Source: Pseudodesulfovibrio sp. JC047
GTDB lineage: Bacteria > Desulfobacterota > Desulfovibrionia > Desulfovibrionales > Desulfovibrionaceae
Reading direction: 5' to 3'
Length of the DNA stretch: 64,000 nt
NCBI RefSeq assembly: GCF_010468615.1
Contig: NZ_WUEH01000011.1
Coordinates: 83,863 to 147,862 of the forward strand
The notes beneath the pieces were generated by a model that searched no databases, had not been told where the DNA came from, and saw nothing but the letters and a program-made list of their open reading frames with translations. The position numbers and the translations under genes are program-made. Of the stretch, positions 44,454 through 57,669 are shown one piece after another (position 1 is the stretch's first letter; every line of letters begins with the position of its first letter).

Positions 44454-44472
44454 TATGAATTCCTCCTAAGGC

Positions 44473-44491
44473 GTGAGAAACGTTTTCTCAC
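44473..44491. other. Hairpin just upstream of lctP ribosome site
   Basis: Perfect 8-base-pair stem GTGAGAAA with TTTCTCAC around a three-base loop. It could protect the processed lctP mRNA end. Confidence 0.5.
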
Positions 44492-44498
44492 TGTGTTG

Positions 44499-44555
44499 AA
44501 AAAGAGATGCGGGGCGGAGTAGGTAAAAACCTCCGCAACAGGTCCGCCCCGCATG
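44499..44555 (-). terminator. Terminator/attenuator between por and lctP
   Basis: Perfect 12-base-pair stem (44543-44554 with 44507-44518; arms ATGCGGGGCGGA and TCCGCCCCGCAT) followed on the minus strand by CTCTTTTTC. It probably stops most transcripts after por and lets a fraction read through. Confidence 0.75.
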
Positions 44556-44567
44556 AACATCTAGTGG

Positions 44568-48221
<3,654 letters not shown>

Positions 48222-48238
48222 TTAGTCATTTCATTACT

Positions 48239-48253
48239 CAACATCCGTGCCAA
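48239..48253 (-). promoter_or_regulatory. Sigma-54 promoter of the lactate operon
   Basis: Minus strand reads TTGGCACGGATGTTGAG: TGGCAC at -24 and TTGA at -12 with correct spacing (one mismatch to TTGC). The start should be near 48226, about 70 bases before the por ATG. Confidence 0.85.
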
Positions 48254-48260
48254 TATGATA

Positions 48261-48281
48261 ATTTTGGTTTGTATCCCAAAT
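48261..48281. promoter_or_regulatory. Candidate activator site upstream of por
   Basis: Near-palindrome ATTTTGG-N7-CCCAAAT eight bases or so upstream of the sigma-54 -24 element. It may bind LurR or a repressor; its closeness to the promoter is unusual for an enhancer. Confidence 0.35.
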
Positions 48282-48438
48282 AAAACAGGTAGTTATATAT
48301 TCATACCGTCTGAGGTGCGACCGATGAGGGTGTTCGAAGTCTGAAAAACAGGACGAAGAGGAGGGGAGTGAAGGAACGGGTTTTTTGATAAAATAGAGGA
48401 ATACCGAGGGGTGAACATGATAAATGTGTGTATGGAAG

Positions 48439-48476
48439 CAAAAAGGCGAGTCTGATTTTTCAGACTCGCCTTTTGA
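48439..48476 (-). terminator. Terminator of the lurS-lurR-tag operon
   Basis: Perfect 13-base-pair stem around a short T loop, with a run of T on the minus strand. It lies 30 bases after the tag stop codon. Confidence 0.9.
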
Positions 48477-48505
48477 CGATTTTTCGGACGCGGTGGGGGG
48501 GAAGG

Positions 48506-49072
48506 TTATTCCGATTTTTCAGTGTGTGTCCATGCCGGATCTTTTTTCATGATTTTCGCATGGATGGGACAAGATTCGACATGTGCGCCTTTCAAGTACC
48601 CACAGCTCATGAGAAATTCCTTGACGATTTCACCGCCCACGAATTTGAAATGACGTTTGAACAGTTTGACCCACGCTTCATGAGAAAGCGGGTGGTGTGC
48701 ATCCAACCAATTTTTGAATGATCCTTCTTGTTCACGGAGTCGCAGGATGGCCTGTGCATTGTGGATGGCCGCATTGATTTTCAGGCGGTTGCGGATAATC
48801 CCTGCATCGTTGAGTAGACGATTTCGGTCGGTGTCACCATAGGCCGCAACCGTTTCTATCACATAGTTATCATAGGCTTTCTTGAAGTTTTCCTGCTTGT
48901 TGAGGATCGTGCGCCAACTCAATCCGGCCTGGTTTATTTCCAAAATGAGCCGACCAAACAGTTCGTTGTCATCATCAATTGGGAAGCCGTATTGCGTGTC
49001 GTGATAGACCCGGTCAACGTCGTTGAGATCACGGGTTGCACATGCCGCGCAATAGGATTGGAATTGGGCCAT
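48506..49072 (-). CDS. tag: DNA-3-methyladenine glycosylase I
   Basis: 188 residues from the ATG at 49072 (AAGGAAAC upstream). It removes 3-methyladenine from DNA. The family pattern YHDTQYGFP and the central helix GLSWRTILNKQENFKKAY are present. Zinc ligands are visible as C8, the H of YHD, and the C-terminal HVESC (H-x3-C). The gene is 10 bases behind the LurR-type regulator and so is read with it; the functional link is unclear. Confidence 0.92.
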   Translation of the reverse strand: MAQFQSYCAACATRDLNDVDRVYHDTQYGFPIDDDNELFGRLILEINQAGLSWRTILNKQENFKKAYDNYVIETVAAYGDTDRNRLLNDAGIIRNRLKINAAIHNAQAILRLREQEGSFKNWLDAHHPLSHEAWVKLFKRHFKFVGGEIVKEFLMSCGYLKGAHVESCPIHAKIMKKDPAWTHTEKSE

Positions 49073-49082
49073 ACGTGTTTCC

Positions 49083-50525
49083 TTAGAGTGAGAGGCCGTA
49101 TTTTTTGAGCAGGCTGTAGAAGTGGGAGCGGGAGAGTTTGGAAACAGTGAGTATTTGTGGCAAGTCTCCGTCACATTGTCGAATAAGTTCGCCGAGATAT
49201 GTTTTTTCCGCCATGCTTTTGAAGTCCCTGAGCGTGGGGAGTTCCTGGTCGAAAATGTCTTCGAATATGTCTTGTCCGATTTTTCGGACTGGTTCTTCGA
49301 TCAAAGAGTCCTGTGTGTCGGAAATGCTTTCGGTGCCGGTCATGCGTTCGATCTGGGCCTTGGCCAACTTGATCCGGAATTCTCGAGGGAGATGCATGGC
49401 GTACAACGTCTTTTCATTTCTGGATGCGACCACGGCACGTTCAAGGGTGTTGAAGAGTTCACGGACGTTGCCGGGCCAATCATAACTGGCAAGAGCGGGG
49501 TAGAAATCTGATCCAAGTGTCTTGGATTCCATTTCATATTGTTTGCAGAGTTGCCGGACTCGAAAAATGCTCAGTGCCCGAATATCTTCGGGACGTCCCA
49601 TGAGGGGCGGAAGATGAATGTGGATGGTCTTGAGACGATAGAGGAGGTCTGAACGGAATTCTCCTTTGTCCACCATGTCTTCGAGATTTCGGTTGGTTGC
49701 CGCGACCAGTCGAAAATTACTGACCTGTTCCCGGGTGTCGCCCACAGGCCGGAAGGTCCGTTCCTGAAGGACCCGTAAAAAGGCCTTTTGCATGGACAGG
49801 GGCATTTCACCGACTTCATCGAGAAATAAGGTGCCGCCGTCTGCAAGTTTTATCAGGCCCATACGGTCTTTTTGTGCTCCGGTGAAGGCTCCTTTGCGAT
49901 GGCCATAGAGGGTCGATTCGAGCAATGATTCGGTGAGAGCTGCGCAATCAACAACCACGAAATTGCCAGATTTTCGTTTGGAATTTTCATGGATTGTCGC
50001 GGCGAATAGTTCCTTACCTGTTCCGGTTTGGCCAGTTATCAGGACGTTGCTGTCGGATCGTGCCGCCTGTGAAAGTAGGTTGAAGCTCACCTTGATACTT
50101 GGGCTTTCTCCAACCACGCCCGTGAGGTCGAGCGATCCCATGCCGTTGGCATCGCTTTTCTTGTCATGATATTTCAAGGCCCGGCCAAGGGTCAGGGATA
50201 TTTCACGAATACTTGAAGGTTTCAGCAAATAGTCCCAGGCTCCACCCTTGATCGCCAGTTCCGCGCCATCCGGGTCCCCTTTGCCAGTCAGGATGATGAC
50301 CTCAGGCGGAGACGGGAGCTCCATGATGTCCGGAAGAATATCCAATCCATTGCCGTCCGGAAGGCGGACGTCCAGGAAAATGACATCGAATTCATGTTTT
50401 TTTGCCAGTCGTAACCCTTCGTCAATGGTGTGGGCCGAAGCACATTCATGAGTGAGCCTGGTTATCAGACTTTCCATGGTCTCACATATTTCGAAGTCGT
50501 CGTCGATGATCAGGATCCGGGCCAC
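49083..50525 (-). CDS. lurR: Sigma-54-dependent response regulator, LurR-like
   Basis: 480 residues: receiver (phosphoacceptor D52 in [11 protein letters not shown]), AAA+ domain with [14 protein letters not shown] and LFLDEVGE, and a Fis-type helix-turn-helix at the C-terminus ([15 protein letters not shown]). It lies directly upstream of the lactate operon and four bases downstream of the histidine kinase gene. In D. vulgaris a regulator in this position, LurR, activates the lactate operon. The symbol is given by synteny and domain match. Confidence 0.88.
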   Translation of the reverse strand: MARILIIDDDFEICETMESLITRLTHECASAHTIDEGLRLAKKHEFDVIFLDVRLPDGNGLDILPDIMELPSPPEVIILTGKGDPDGAELAIKGGAWDYLLKPSSIREISLTLGRALKYHDKKSDANGMGSLDLTGVVGESPSIKVSFNLLSQAARSDSNVLITGQTGTGKELFAATIHENSKRKSGNFVVVDCAALTESLLESTLYGHRKGAFTGAQKDRMGLIKLADGGTLFLDEVGEMPLSMQKAFLRVLQERTFRPVGDTREQVSNFRLVAATNRNLEDMVDKGEFRSDLLYRLKTIHIHLPPLMGRPEDIRALSIFRVRQLCKQYEMESKTLGSDFYPALASYDWPGNVRELFNTLERAVVASRNEKTLYAMHLPREFRIKLAKAQIERMTGTESISDTQDSLIEEPVRKIGQDIFEDIFDQELPTLRDFKSMAEKTYLGELIRQCDGDLPQILTVSKLSRSHFYSLLKKYGLSL

Positions 50526-50529
50526 GGTC

Positions 50530-53172
50530 TTATTCTCCTTCTGGTTGTGTCAGGACAGCGTTGATGGCGTGGGACAGGTCTTTCTTGTCATACGGTTTGA
50601 TAACCACCCGACGAATATTCGGCAAGTCCACAGCGGCTGTTGCGGCATCTTCCCGCCCGGACACCAAAATGATGGGAAGGGTCGGGTCAATGAGTGCAAG
50701 TCGTGCAGCGAGTTGGGTGCCGCTGACTTCAGGCATGTCGTAGTCTGTGATGATCAGATCAAAGGGGGTCATGTCTTCAGCCACCCGGTTCATGGCTTTG
50801 ACGGGATCATCCATGGCAATGGTTTCATACCCCATGGTCTCGAGCAAACGGGGCGTCGTATGCAACTGGTCCTGATCGTCTTCGACAAAGAGGATGCGGG
50901 CGTTTGTCGATGTTTTGCCGTTGGCGTTTCTCCCATTGTGCGAACTGGGCTTTTCGGATTGTGGCAAATAGATGGAAAAGACGGTTCCACCTCCCTGTCG
51001 AGGCGTGACCTGTACGCCTCCATTGTGACTTCGGATGATGCCGTGGACAACGGCCAAGCCGAGTCCTGTGCCTTCAGTCTTGTCTTTGGTCGAGAAAAAA
51101 GGATCGAATATTTTATCAAGTATATCCGGTGGAATACCAGGTCCATTGTCCTCCACAACCAGTCGGACATAGTCGCCGGGGGAGATGCCAAGCACGTCTG
51201 TGTCATCTGCCTTTAACGAAGCGTGATCCAGAGAGACCCGGATGACGCCTCCTGTTTCCCGCAAGGCGTGGAATGCATTGGTACAGAGGTTCATCGCCAC
51301 CTGGTGAATCTGGGTGGGGTCGGCATGGACATGTGCTGGAGCCGGGGCGATGTGTGTTTTTACCTCAATGTTTCGCGGCATGGATGATTCCATTAATCCG
51401 AGGACTTCAGTGATGACCACACCTACATCCGTCGAACGGAATCCTTCTTTGGACGGACGGCTGAATGCCAGAATCTGTTTGACCACGCGGCCACCCCGTC
51501 GGGCTGCCTTGAGAACGCGTTTGAGATCTTTGCCTGTCACGCTGTCCGGGTCAATATCGCTGACCGCCAGTTCTGTCGAATTGATGATCGATGTCAGAAT
51601 ATTATTGAAATCATGGGCAATGCCTCCGGCAAGGGTGCCGATGGCTTCCATTTTTTGGGATTGCAACAGCTGCTTTTCCAAATTGCGTTCTTTGGTGATA
51701 TTTTCCGCTGTGCTGAGAATACCCACAATTTGGCCCGATCGGTCATTAATCGGAACCTTGTTTATTTCAATCCAGGCCTGTTCCCCGTTCGCATCCAACA
51801 GCTTTTTTCGAACTTTGCGGAATGCCTGTCGATTTTGTGCAACCGCCATGTCCGCTTTGACCGCCCAATCGGCGTAACTGACGTCTCGCAGCACATCCCG
51901 GGACGTCTTGTTGACGACGCTGTCTTCTTCTTTGATTCCAAAAAAATCGGCAAAGGCACGATTGCTTCCCAAGTATCGTCCATTGATGCTTTTCCAGGAA
52001 ACCAGTTGTGGCACGGTATCCATGAGTGTTTGCTGAAAAGCCAGTTGATCCTTGACCTTGCGTTCGACTTTGCGTCGTTCGATCATTCCATAGATCAGGA
52101 AAACAAGCACCAGAAGCAGCAGGGCAAAGCTGATAATAATGGTCCAGAAAAGCTCTTTTGGGAGTTCGTAAAAGGCCTTGGGTGTGTTGACGATCAGGCT
52201 TCCCGTGGGCAACAGCTTCTGATCGATGCCGAGCCGTTCCATGACCGTGTAGTCGAAGATATATTCGCCAATGGGTTTGTCATAGATGGGAATGTCTTCT
52301 GCCGGTGTCCCGTCCAGCACCTTGAGAGCGAGTTCAGCGGCGGTTTTCCCATGAAGGAAACCGGAAATCATATGTCCACCGACTGTCCCGTGACCGATAA
52401 GAAATCCCCAGCAAGTATAGATGGGCACGCTGGAATGTTTGGAGATGGATTCAACAACTTCTTGCGCTGTTGAAAAACGGCCATCGATGATTTGATAATA
52501 GGGAATGGCAAACAGGAAGGTATCGTCCGGGAGCGTGGTCACTCGATCCATGACAGCCTGCATGGAAATATCAATCCAATAATCAACGGTTAACCGTTCT
52601 TTGAATTGTGGGACAATGGCTTGAACTTGATGTTTGATGGCCGTGCCTGTGGTGGATGAGTCCGTGACAACGATCATGTGTTTTTTTTCAGGGTGGAGTT
52701 TCAGGGCCACTTCCAGCGTTTTTTTCATGTCGAAAAGTTCAACAACGCCGGTCATGTTGTCTTGCTGGAGTCCCTTTGCCTCATAGTCATTGACCCCACT
52801 GAATACAATGGGAACACCGGGGAACAGTTCTTCTCTGTGTTGGACGACAAAGGTGAACGCATCGTTGTCGGAGACCATCACCACGTCAAATTGTTTGGTG
52901 GCGAATTTCTCTTTGTAGAGCCGGACGAAAAGCGCAGTGACATCTTCGTAGTTGTATCGTTTGGCATCCATGTACTCTATCTGAAGATCTATTTTGTACT
53001 GACTTGTGTCCAATACGGACCGTGCGCCTTCGAGAATCGAGTCAGACCAGCCATACCCGTGGTGGTATGAATTCAGATACAAAACGGATTTTTTGGGTTT
53101 TTCGGCGGCAGCCAGCGTGGGCAGTAGAAAAATAACGCTGAGACAGTATACAATCCATTTCAATTTGTTCAT
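50530..53172 (-). CDS. lurS: Hybrid sensor histidine kinase, LurS-like
   Basis: 880 residues from the ATG at 53172 (GAGGATAT upstream). Signal peptide (residues 1-23), a periplasmic ABC-type substrate-binding domain to about residue 330, one membrane helix near 345-365, a PAS domain, HisKA with the phospho-histidine in GGIAHDFNNIL, an HATPase domain (VVEDNGPGIPP, GTGLGLAVVHGI) and a C-terminal receiver (ITDYDMPEVSG). It likely senses a small external ligand, possibly lactate, and signals to LurR. The receiver makes it a hybrid kinase. Confidence 0.88.
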   Translation of the reverse strand: MNKLKWIVYCLSVIFLLPTLAAAEKPKKSVLYLNSYHHGYGWSDSILEGARSVLDTSQYKIDLQIEYMDAKRYNYEDVTALFVRLYKEKFATKQFDVVMVSDNDAFTFVVQHREELFPGVPIVFSGVNDYEAKGLQQDNMTGVVELFDMKKTLEVALKLHPEKKHMIVVTDSSTTGTAIKHQVQAIVPQFKERLTVDYWIDISMQAVMDRVTTLPDDTFLFAIPYYQIIDGRFSTAQEVVESISKHSSVPIYTCWGFLIGHGTVGGHMISGFLHGKTAAELALKVLDGTPAEDIPIYDKPIGEYIFDYTVMERLGIDQKLLPTGSLIVNTPKAFYELPKELFWTIIISFALLLLVLVFLIYGMIERRKVERKVKDQLAFQQTLMDTVPQLVSWKSINGRYLGSNRAFADFFGIKEEDSVVNKTSRDVLRDVSYADWAVKADMAVAQNRQAFRKVRKKLLDANGEQAWIEINKVPINDRSGQIVGILSTAENITKERNLEKQLLQSQKMEAIGTLAGGIAHDFNNILTSIINSTELAVSDIDPDSVTGKDLKRVLKAARRGGRVVKQILAFSRPSKEGFRSTDVGVVITEVLGLMESSMPRNIEVKTHIAPAPAHVHADPTQIHQVAMNLCTNAFHALRETGGVIRVSLDHASLKADDTDVLGISPGDYVRLVVEDNGPGIPPDILDKIFDPFFSTKDKTEGTGLGLAVVHGIIRSHNGGVQVTPRQGGGTVFSIYLPQSEKPSSHNGRNANGKTSTNARILFVEDDQDQLHTTPRLLETMGYETIAMDDPVKAMNRVAEDMTPFDLIITDYDMPEVSGTQLAARLALIDPTLPIILVSGREDAATAAVDLPNIRRVVIKPYDKKDLSHAINAVLTQPEGE

Positions 53173-53444
53173 ATATCCTCGGCTATGGCACTTTTCATGC
53201 AATCTTGGTTGGGCTTTCTCAAACCTATGCAAAGGATGGGCCTTTGGCTGACAATGTCAAGTTTGAAACATGATCGCGGTGCCGTCAATTGCTGGTGAAA
53301 GAAGGCCTTTCTTGCTGTTTTTTCGTGGACACAGGGTGACAAAATACCAAAAAAGACATATTATTTGATACGTGTCGGAATGTTCTTTTTTCAACGTATT
53401 TTGTATTTATTTGTAATTATTGAATAAGGTGTAAGGTGAATGCA

Positions 53445-53753
53445 ATGATTCGGCATATTGTCATGTGGACGTTGAAAGAGGAAGCTGAAGGGGCGACTGC
53501 CCGGGAAAATGCGATCAAGCTGAAAAAAATGTTGGAAGCCCTGAATGGGCGTATCGAGGGATTGCGTTCGTTGAGCGTCAGCTATGATATTCTTGCTGCT
53601 GATCCTGAGTGTCATCTTGTCTTGTGTTCCGACCATGATGACATCGATACCCTGGATTTATATCAGGGGCATCCTGAGCATCAACAGTGTGTCGCTTTCG
53701 TGAAAAAGGTGGCAGCCGGGCGCAAGGTACTTGATTGTGTTTTTGAGGGATAA
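53445..53753 (+). CDS. Dabb-family (stress-response A/B barrel) protein
   Basis: 102 residues from the ATG at 53445 (AAGGTG upstream). The start MIRHIVMWTLKEEAEG and the region DLYQGHPEHQQCVAFVKKVA are typical of the dimeric alpha-beta barrel Dabb family. Function in the family is mostly unknown; some members are enzymes of polyketide or heme-like chemistry. It may be in one operon with the next gene. Confidence 0.85.
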   Translation: MIRHIVMWTLKEEAEGATARENAIKLKKMLEALNGRIEGLRSLSVSYDILAADPECHLVLCSDHDDIDTLDLYQGHPEHQQCVAFVKKVAAGRKVLDCVFEG

Positions 53754-53855
53754 CACTTTCGATTGAATCGGGTTTGTTGACGGATGAAGTTGGGCGGTGT
53801 GCATCCAAATTGACGCGACAGGGAAAGGAATGAACGTCGTGCGAGGGAGGATACC

Positions 53856-54233
53856 ATGTCAATGCGTTTTGATCAGGAACGAAAACGGATTATTTGTCGT
53901 TGGGAAGAGCCGACCAAGATTGTCATGAACAAGAAGGAAGGGACTATCAAGCGGTCTCGGATGATTACCGTCAAGGTGAACGACAACGGCAAGTTGAACA
54001 GCAAGGATCGGCGGCGTCATGCCAATCATCCCATGTTTCCGATCATCAGTCGGTTCAATCAAATGCTGAACAACATGGAGTGCTATCCGCAGTGCGAATG
54101 GGAAGCCGAGCATACGTGTGCAGTGTGCGGAACCAATGTTGGTGTTCACCCGCATCTTGATGTGCACACTCAGTCATTGATCTGGTTGTGTAAGGATCAT
54201 GTGACGGAATCTCCCAAGGTAAAAGACGCATAA
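53856..54233 (+). CDS. Hypothetical protein with zinc-finger-like cysteine and histidine pattern
   Basis: 125 residues; GAGGGAGG precedes the ATG. The N-terminal half is very basic (KKEGTIKRSRMITVKV, KDRRRHANHP). The C-terminal half holds cysteines and histidines in ECYPQCEWEAEHTCAVCGTN, then VHPHLDVH and WLCKDHV. The CAVCG with CKDH pattern resembles an HNH or zinc-ribbon fold, so DNA or RNA binding is likely but not shown. A strong terminator follows. Confidence 0.75.
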   Translation: MSMRFDQERKRIICRWEEPTKIVMNKKEGTIKRSRMITVKVNDNGKLNSKDRRRHANHPMFPIISRFNQMLNNMECYPQCEWEAEHTCAVCGTNVGVHPHLDVHTQSLIWLCKDHVTESPKVKDA

Positions 54234-54330
54234 AGGACGATTGTGACAGGTATGCGACCAGAGCGTCGCGACAGGTGTGACGGTTGTATCGTCAAAACGC
54301 CTGTGGCAAGCGATGTTTTTGTCTTCAATA

Positions 54331-54365
54331 CAGCGTGCCAAGTCCTGCTTGGTGCGCTTTTTTTG
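54331..54365 (+). terminator. Intrinsic terminator after the zinc-finger-like gene
   Basis: 11-base-pair stem (54332-54342 with 54348-54358, two G-U pairs), then seven T. Confidence 0.8.
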
Positions 54366-54411
54366 ACCCTTTTTTTGGTTGATTTTCCAGACTTTTTTTG
54401 ATGTCAGTCCA

Positions 54412-54453
54412 ATGAAAAAAGGGGCGTACACATTCAATGTGTACGCCCTTTTA
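54412..54453 (-). terminator. Terminator of nhaB
   Basis: Long stem (GGGCGTACACATT with its complement) around a CAA-type loop just after nhaB, with a T run on the minus strand. Confidence 0.85.
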
Positions 54454-54474
54454 GTTGCATTTAGTGCGCCAAAT

Positions 54475-56094
54475 CTACATGAAATAGTAGGTGGCGACGA
54501 GACCCATGATCGACATGGTGATGGTATACGGCAGAGCCAGAACGACCATGCGGCCATAGGAGAGTCTGATGACCGGGGCCAGGGCCGAGGTCAGGAGGAA
54601 CAGGAACGCGGCCTGTCCGTTGGGTGTTGCCACGGACGGGATGTTGGTTCCGGTGTTGATGGCCACAGCCAGCTTGTCGAAGTGGTTCATCATGTCAGTG
54701 ACTTGTCCCTGAATGGCGGCGGGCAGTGTCGAAATGGTCTGCGCGCGGTCCAGATGTCCGTCGGTCAGCCGTTCCATGAGGGCAACGCTGTCCTGAACCC
54801 CTGGGAATGTGCCAAGCAATTGGGTGAAGTGCATCTTGGTTTCCGAGATGTAGACTGTCGCCACAAAGACGTTGTCCGAGATCATGGAAAGGATACCGTT
54901 GGCAATGTAATAGGCAGCCAACTGCGCTTGACCGTGCATGGACAGGACGACATCCATGACCGGAGCGAACAGGTGCTGATCGTGGATGACACCGACAATG
55001 GAGAAGAAGACCACGAGCAGAGCGGTGAAGGGCAGGGCCTCTTCAAATGCCGGTCCGAGCTGGTGTTCATCAGTGAATCCGTTGAAGCAGGTCAACAAGA
55101 CGATGACAGACAGGCCGATGATACCGACGGCGGCCAAATGCATGGCCAATGCGCAGATCAACCAGAGGCCGATCAGGGCCTGGACAATGAGTTTGGCCTT
55201 GCCTCGCATACCTCGTTTTTCTTCCATCTTGATTGCCGTTTCGAGCAGGTGCGAACGGATATTGCCCGGCATTTGCGCGCCATAGCCAAATATATGGAAT
55301 TTTTCGACAAGCATACATGTCAGGAGACCTGTTGCGAGAACTGGCATGGAAACCGGAGCCACCTTGAGGAAGAACGGAATAAAGTGCCAGCCCATTTCTG
55401 AGCCGATAAGCAGGTTTTGCGGTTCACCAACGATGGTGCAGACACCGCCGAGGGCGGTTCCCACTGCGCCGTGCATCATCAGGTTGCGCAAAAAAGCGCG
55501 GAAATCCTGAAGATCCTGGCGGGCAGCGTCTTTGACCGGATCATCCGAGCAGAGATCGTGAGAGCAGGACATGTCTTTGCCGGATGCGTATCGATGGTAG
55601 ACATTATAGAATCCATAGGCCACGGCAATGATGACCGCGGTCACGGTGAGGGCATCCAGAAATGCGGACAGGAACGCGCCGGCAAAACAGAACAGCAATG
55701 AGATGATGATTTTGGAGCGGACCTTGGTCAGGATGCGGGTAAAGGTGAATTGAAGGAAATCCTTCATGAAGTAAATGCCTGCGACCATGAAGATTAGCAG
55801 CAGAATGACTTCGAAGTTGTTCAGTGCTTCTTGGTACACGGTTTCCGGATTTGTTAGTCCGAGAAAGACCGCTTGCATGGCCAGCAAACCACCAGCGGGA
55901 AGCGGATAACATTTGAGTGCCATGGCCAGCGTGAAGATGAATTCCGCGATGAGAACCCAGCCAGCCACAAAGGGACCGACCGTGTAAACGAGAATGGGGT
56001 TGAGTACAAGGAAGGCCAGGATGGCAAGTTTGTACCATTTCGGCGAATTGCCGAGGAAGTTTCTGCCAAAGGCATGGGTCAGGGATTGAGACAT
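54475..56094 (-). CDS. nhaB: Sodium/proton antiporter NhaB
   Basis: 539 residues, about 12 membrane helices. Sequence features of NhaB: N-terminus [16 protein letters not shown], the loop [29 protein letters not shown] and the C-terminal [19 protein letters not shown]. It exports Na+ in exchange for protons. It is the third of three transporter-rich genes on this strand. Confidence 0.93.
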   Translation of the reverse strand: MSQSLTHAFGRNFLGNSPKWYKLAILAFLVLNPILVYTVGPFVAGWVLIAEFIFTLAMALKCYPLPAGGLLAMQAVFLGLTNPETVYQEALNNFEVILLLIFMVAGIYFMKDFLQFTFTRILTKVRSKIIISLLFCFAGAFLSAFLDALTVTAVIIAVAYGFYNVYHRYASGKDMSCSHDLCSDDPVKDAARQDLQDFRAFLRNLMMHGAVGTALGGVCTIVGEPQNLLIGSEMGWHFIPFFLKVAPVSMPVLATGLLTCMLVEKFHIFGYGAQMPGNIRSHLLETAIKMEEKRGMRGKAKLIVQALIGLWLICALAMHLAAVGIIGLSVIVLLTCFNGFTDEHQLGPAFEEALPFTALLVVFFSIVGVIHDQHLFAPVMDVVLSMHGQAQLAAYYIANGILSMISDNVFVATVYISETKMHFTQLLGTFPGVQDSVALMERLTDGHLDRAQTISTLPAAIQGQVTDMMNHFDKLAVAINTGTNIPSVATPNGQAAFLFLLTSALAPVIRLSYGRMVVLALPYTITMSIMGLVATYYFM

Positions 56095-56146
56095 TGATGA
56101 TTTCTCCTCAAATCGATGTGAATACCGTGGCGAATGTCCAGACAGT

Positions 56147-57568
56147 CTAGTCGCCGATTGTCATTGTAGGATACATGCCAGCCTCCGGCCCAGATTGGAA
56201 GGGCTGGAGGATATTGAAACACGCATCCTGCGTTTTTTGCGCATGGCCTCGGGTTTTATCCGCGCCATTGTAATACGCACCGTTTTCTTCACGGATGTGA
56301 TCTATGCGGTGCTTGAAAGCCTTTACAAAAGCCATGCCATCTCCTTTGAAGGTGGCGTTGCCCAAGGCCATTTCCGTTGTTTTTGCCAGATCAGCCAGAC
56401 TCACGCATTGCGTTGCCAGATCAGCTTGCCTGGTTATGTAGCCCCAAACCGCCGAGTTTTCCGGGATCTCGATGGGTTCTTCGGCGTCGATAATCGTATG
56501 GGGCATGACGATGGAATCGCGGCCGATGGTGATCGGACAGGATTCAGTGCCGTGAACAAATGAGTTGAATCCCACAAAGACATTTTTCCCATTGTGGGTG
56601 TGAATTACCTTGCCACCGTGCGCGGTAACATTGTTGCCTTCACAGACAGAATCCTTAATGTAGCAGTTTTCTTGTGCGTTTGTCCCTGCGCCAATGGTTG
56701 AATTTTCGATATGTGCGCGTTGGACGATGAGGGCATTTTCTCCGATTTCGCAATTCCCTTTGATCACCGCATAGGGACTGACATAGGCGGATTCCGGGAT
56801 GGGCACGTCCGTTTCCGGGCTTGCTGTGGAGTAGATGGGGACAAAGTCTTCCTTGAAGTCTTCGACGTATTCAATGAATTTGCCAGAGAGTTTTCCATTG
56901 TCGTCCAGTTTGACATATTTCTCGACCACGCCTTTGGGGAAGACGTAGTTGAATTCGAACAGGTCTCCGGCTTTGACCCAGACTCGGCCTGGCTCGATGG
57001 TGACACGGGACAAATCGCCAGCCTGAACATAGGCAAAATCGCCGACAACACAATTGTGCATGACAGAGAGGTCGACGGTTGAGAATGGACCGAGGTAGAC
57101 GCCTTCCGTGGTGGTGCCGTGGATGTTGGCATAGTGCATGGCGACGGTGTTTAAAATACGGAATACTTCTGGAATTTCGGGGTTTTTAGACTGGTTGTGG
57201 ACCAGTGTCTTGACGAGGAATGAATTGGTGATGCGGATGACTTCATCGTAGAAGAGTTTGGTTTTGACACCATTGAATTCAACCACATCCCCTTTTTGTT
57301 TGAGTTCGTCGCCGCGAATGTCAGATTTGTACAGGACGGAACGATCAACCTGGGTTTTGCCCAAAAAATATGAGCCGGAAAGGTTGGAATTGGTGAATCT
57401 GAAACTGATTGGATGGTCTTCGGTTAACGCGTAAAATGCGTAATACAGGAGATGTCTTTCCCGAGGAATGGAGTTGTTGAGCAAAGGACGGACGTCAACA
57501 CCCATGGGTTTTAAATTGACGTTGACTCGAGACGCGATATGGCCAAAGAGAGCTTCAAGCTTTTCCAT
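56147..57568 (-). CDS. Left-handed beta-helix (hexapeptide-repeat) protein
   Basis: 473 residues from the ATG at 57568; no clear ribosome site. Repeats with the [LIV]-G-x4 type pattern run through residues about 155-420 ([36 protein letters not shown]), typical of a left-handed beta-helix of sugar acyl- or nucleotidyltransferases. No known catalytic motif of a single family is recognised. The gene lies between nhaB and an SLC13 transporter. Confidence 0.75.
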   Translation of the reverse strand: MEKLEALFGHIASRVNVNLKPMGVDVRPLLNNSIPRERHLLYYAFYALTEDHPISFRFTNSNLSGSYFLGKTQVDRSVLYKSDIRGDELKQKGDVVEFNGVKTKLFYDEVIRITNSFLVKTLVHNQSKNPEIPEVFRILNTVAMHYANIHGTTTEGVYLGPFSTVDLSVMHNCVVGDFAYVQAGDLSRVTIEPGRVWVKAGDLFEFNYVFPKGVVEKYVKLDDNGKLSGKFIEYVEDFKEDFVPIYSTASPETDVPIPESAYVSPYAVIKGNCEIGENALIVQRAHIENSTIGAGTNAQENCYIKDSVCEGNNVTAHGGKVIHTHNGKNVFVGFNSFVHGTESCPITIGRDSIVMPHTIIDAEEPIEIPENSAVWGYITRQADLATQCVSLADLAKTTEMALGNATFKGDGMAFVKAFKHRIDHIREENGAYYNGADKTRGHAQKTQDACFNILQPFQSGPEAGMYPTMTIGD

Positions 57569-57603
57569 GATTTTCACACATATTCTTTGTTGTATGTTGT
57601 ATG

Positions 57604-57643
57604 AAAAGACGGCTGCCATGCGTCAAGCACAGCAGCCGTTTCA
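57604..57643 (-). terminator. Terminator downstream of the SLC13 transporter
   Basis: Eight-base-pair stem (57609-57616 with 57632-57639) with a T-rich tail on the minus strand, just after the stop at 57670. Confidence 0.7.
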
Positions 57644-57669
57644 TATGGTACTATAACATCCAGTTGGTC

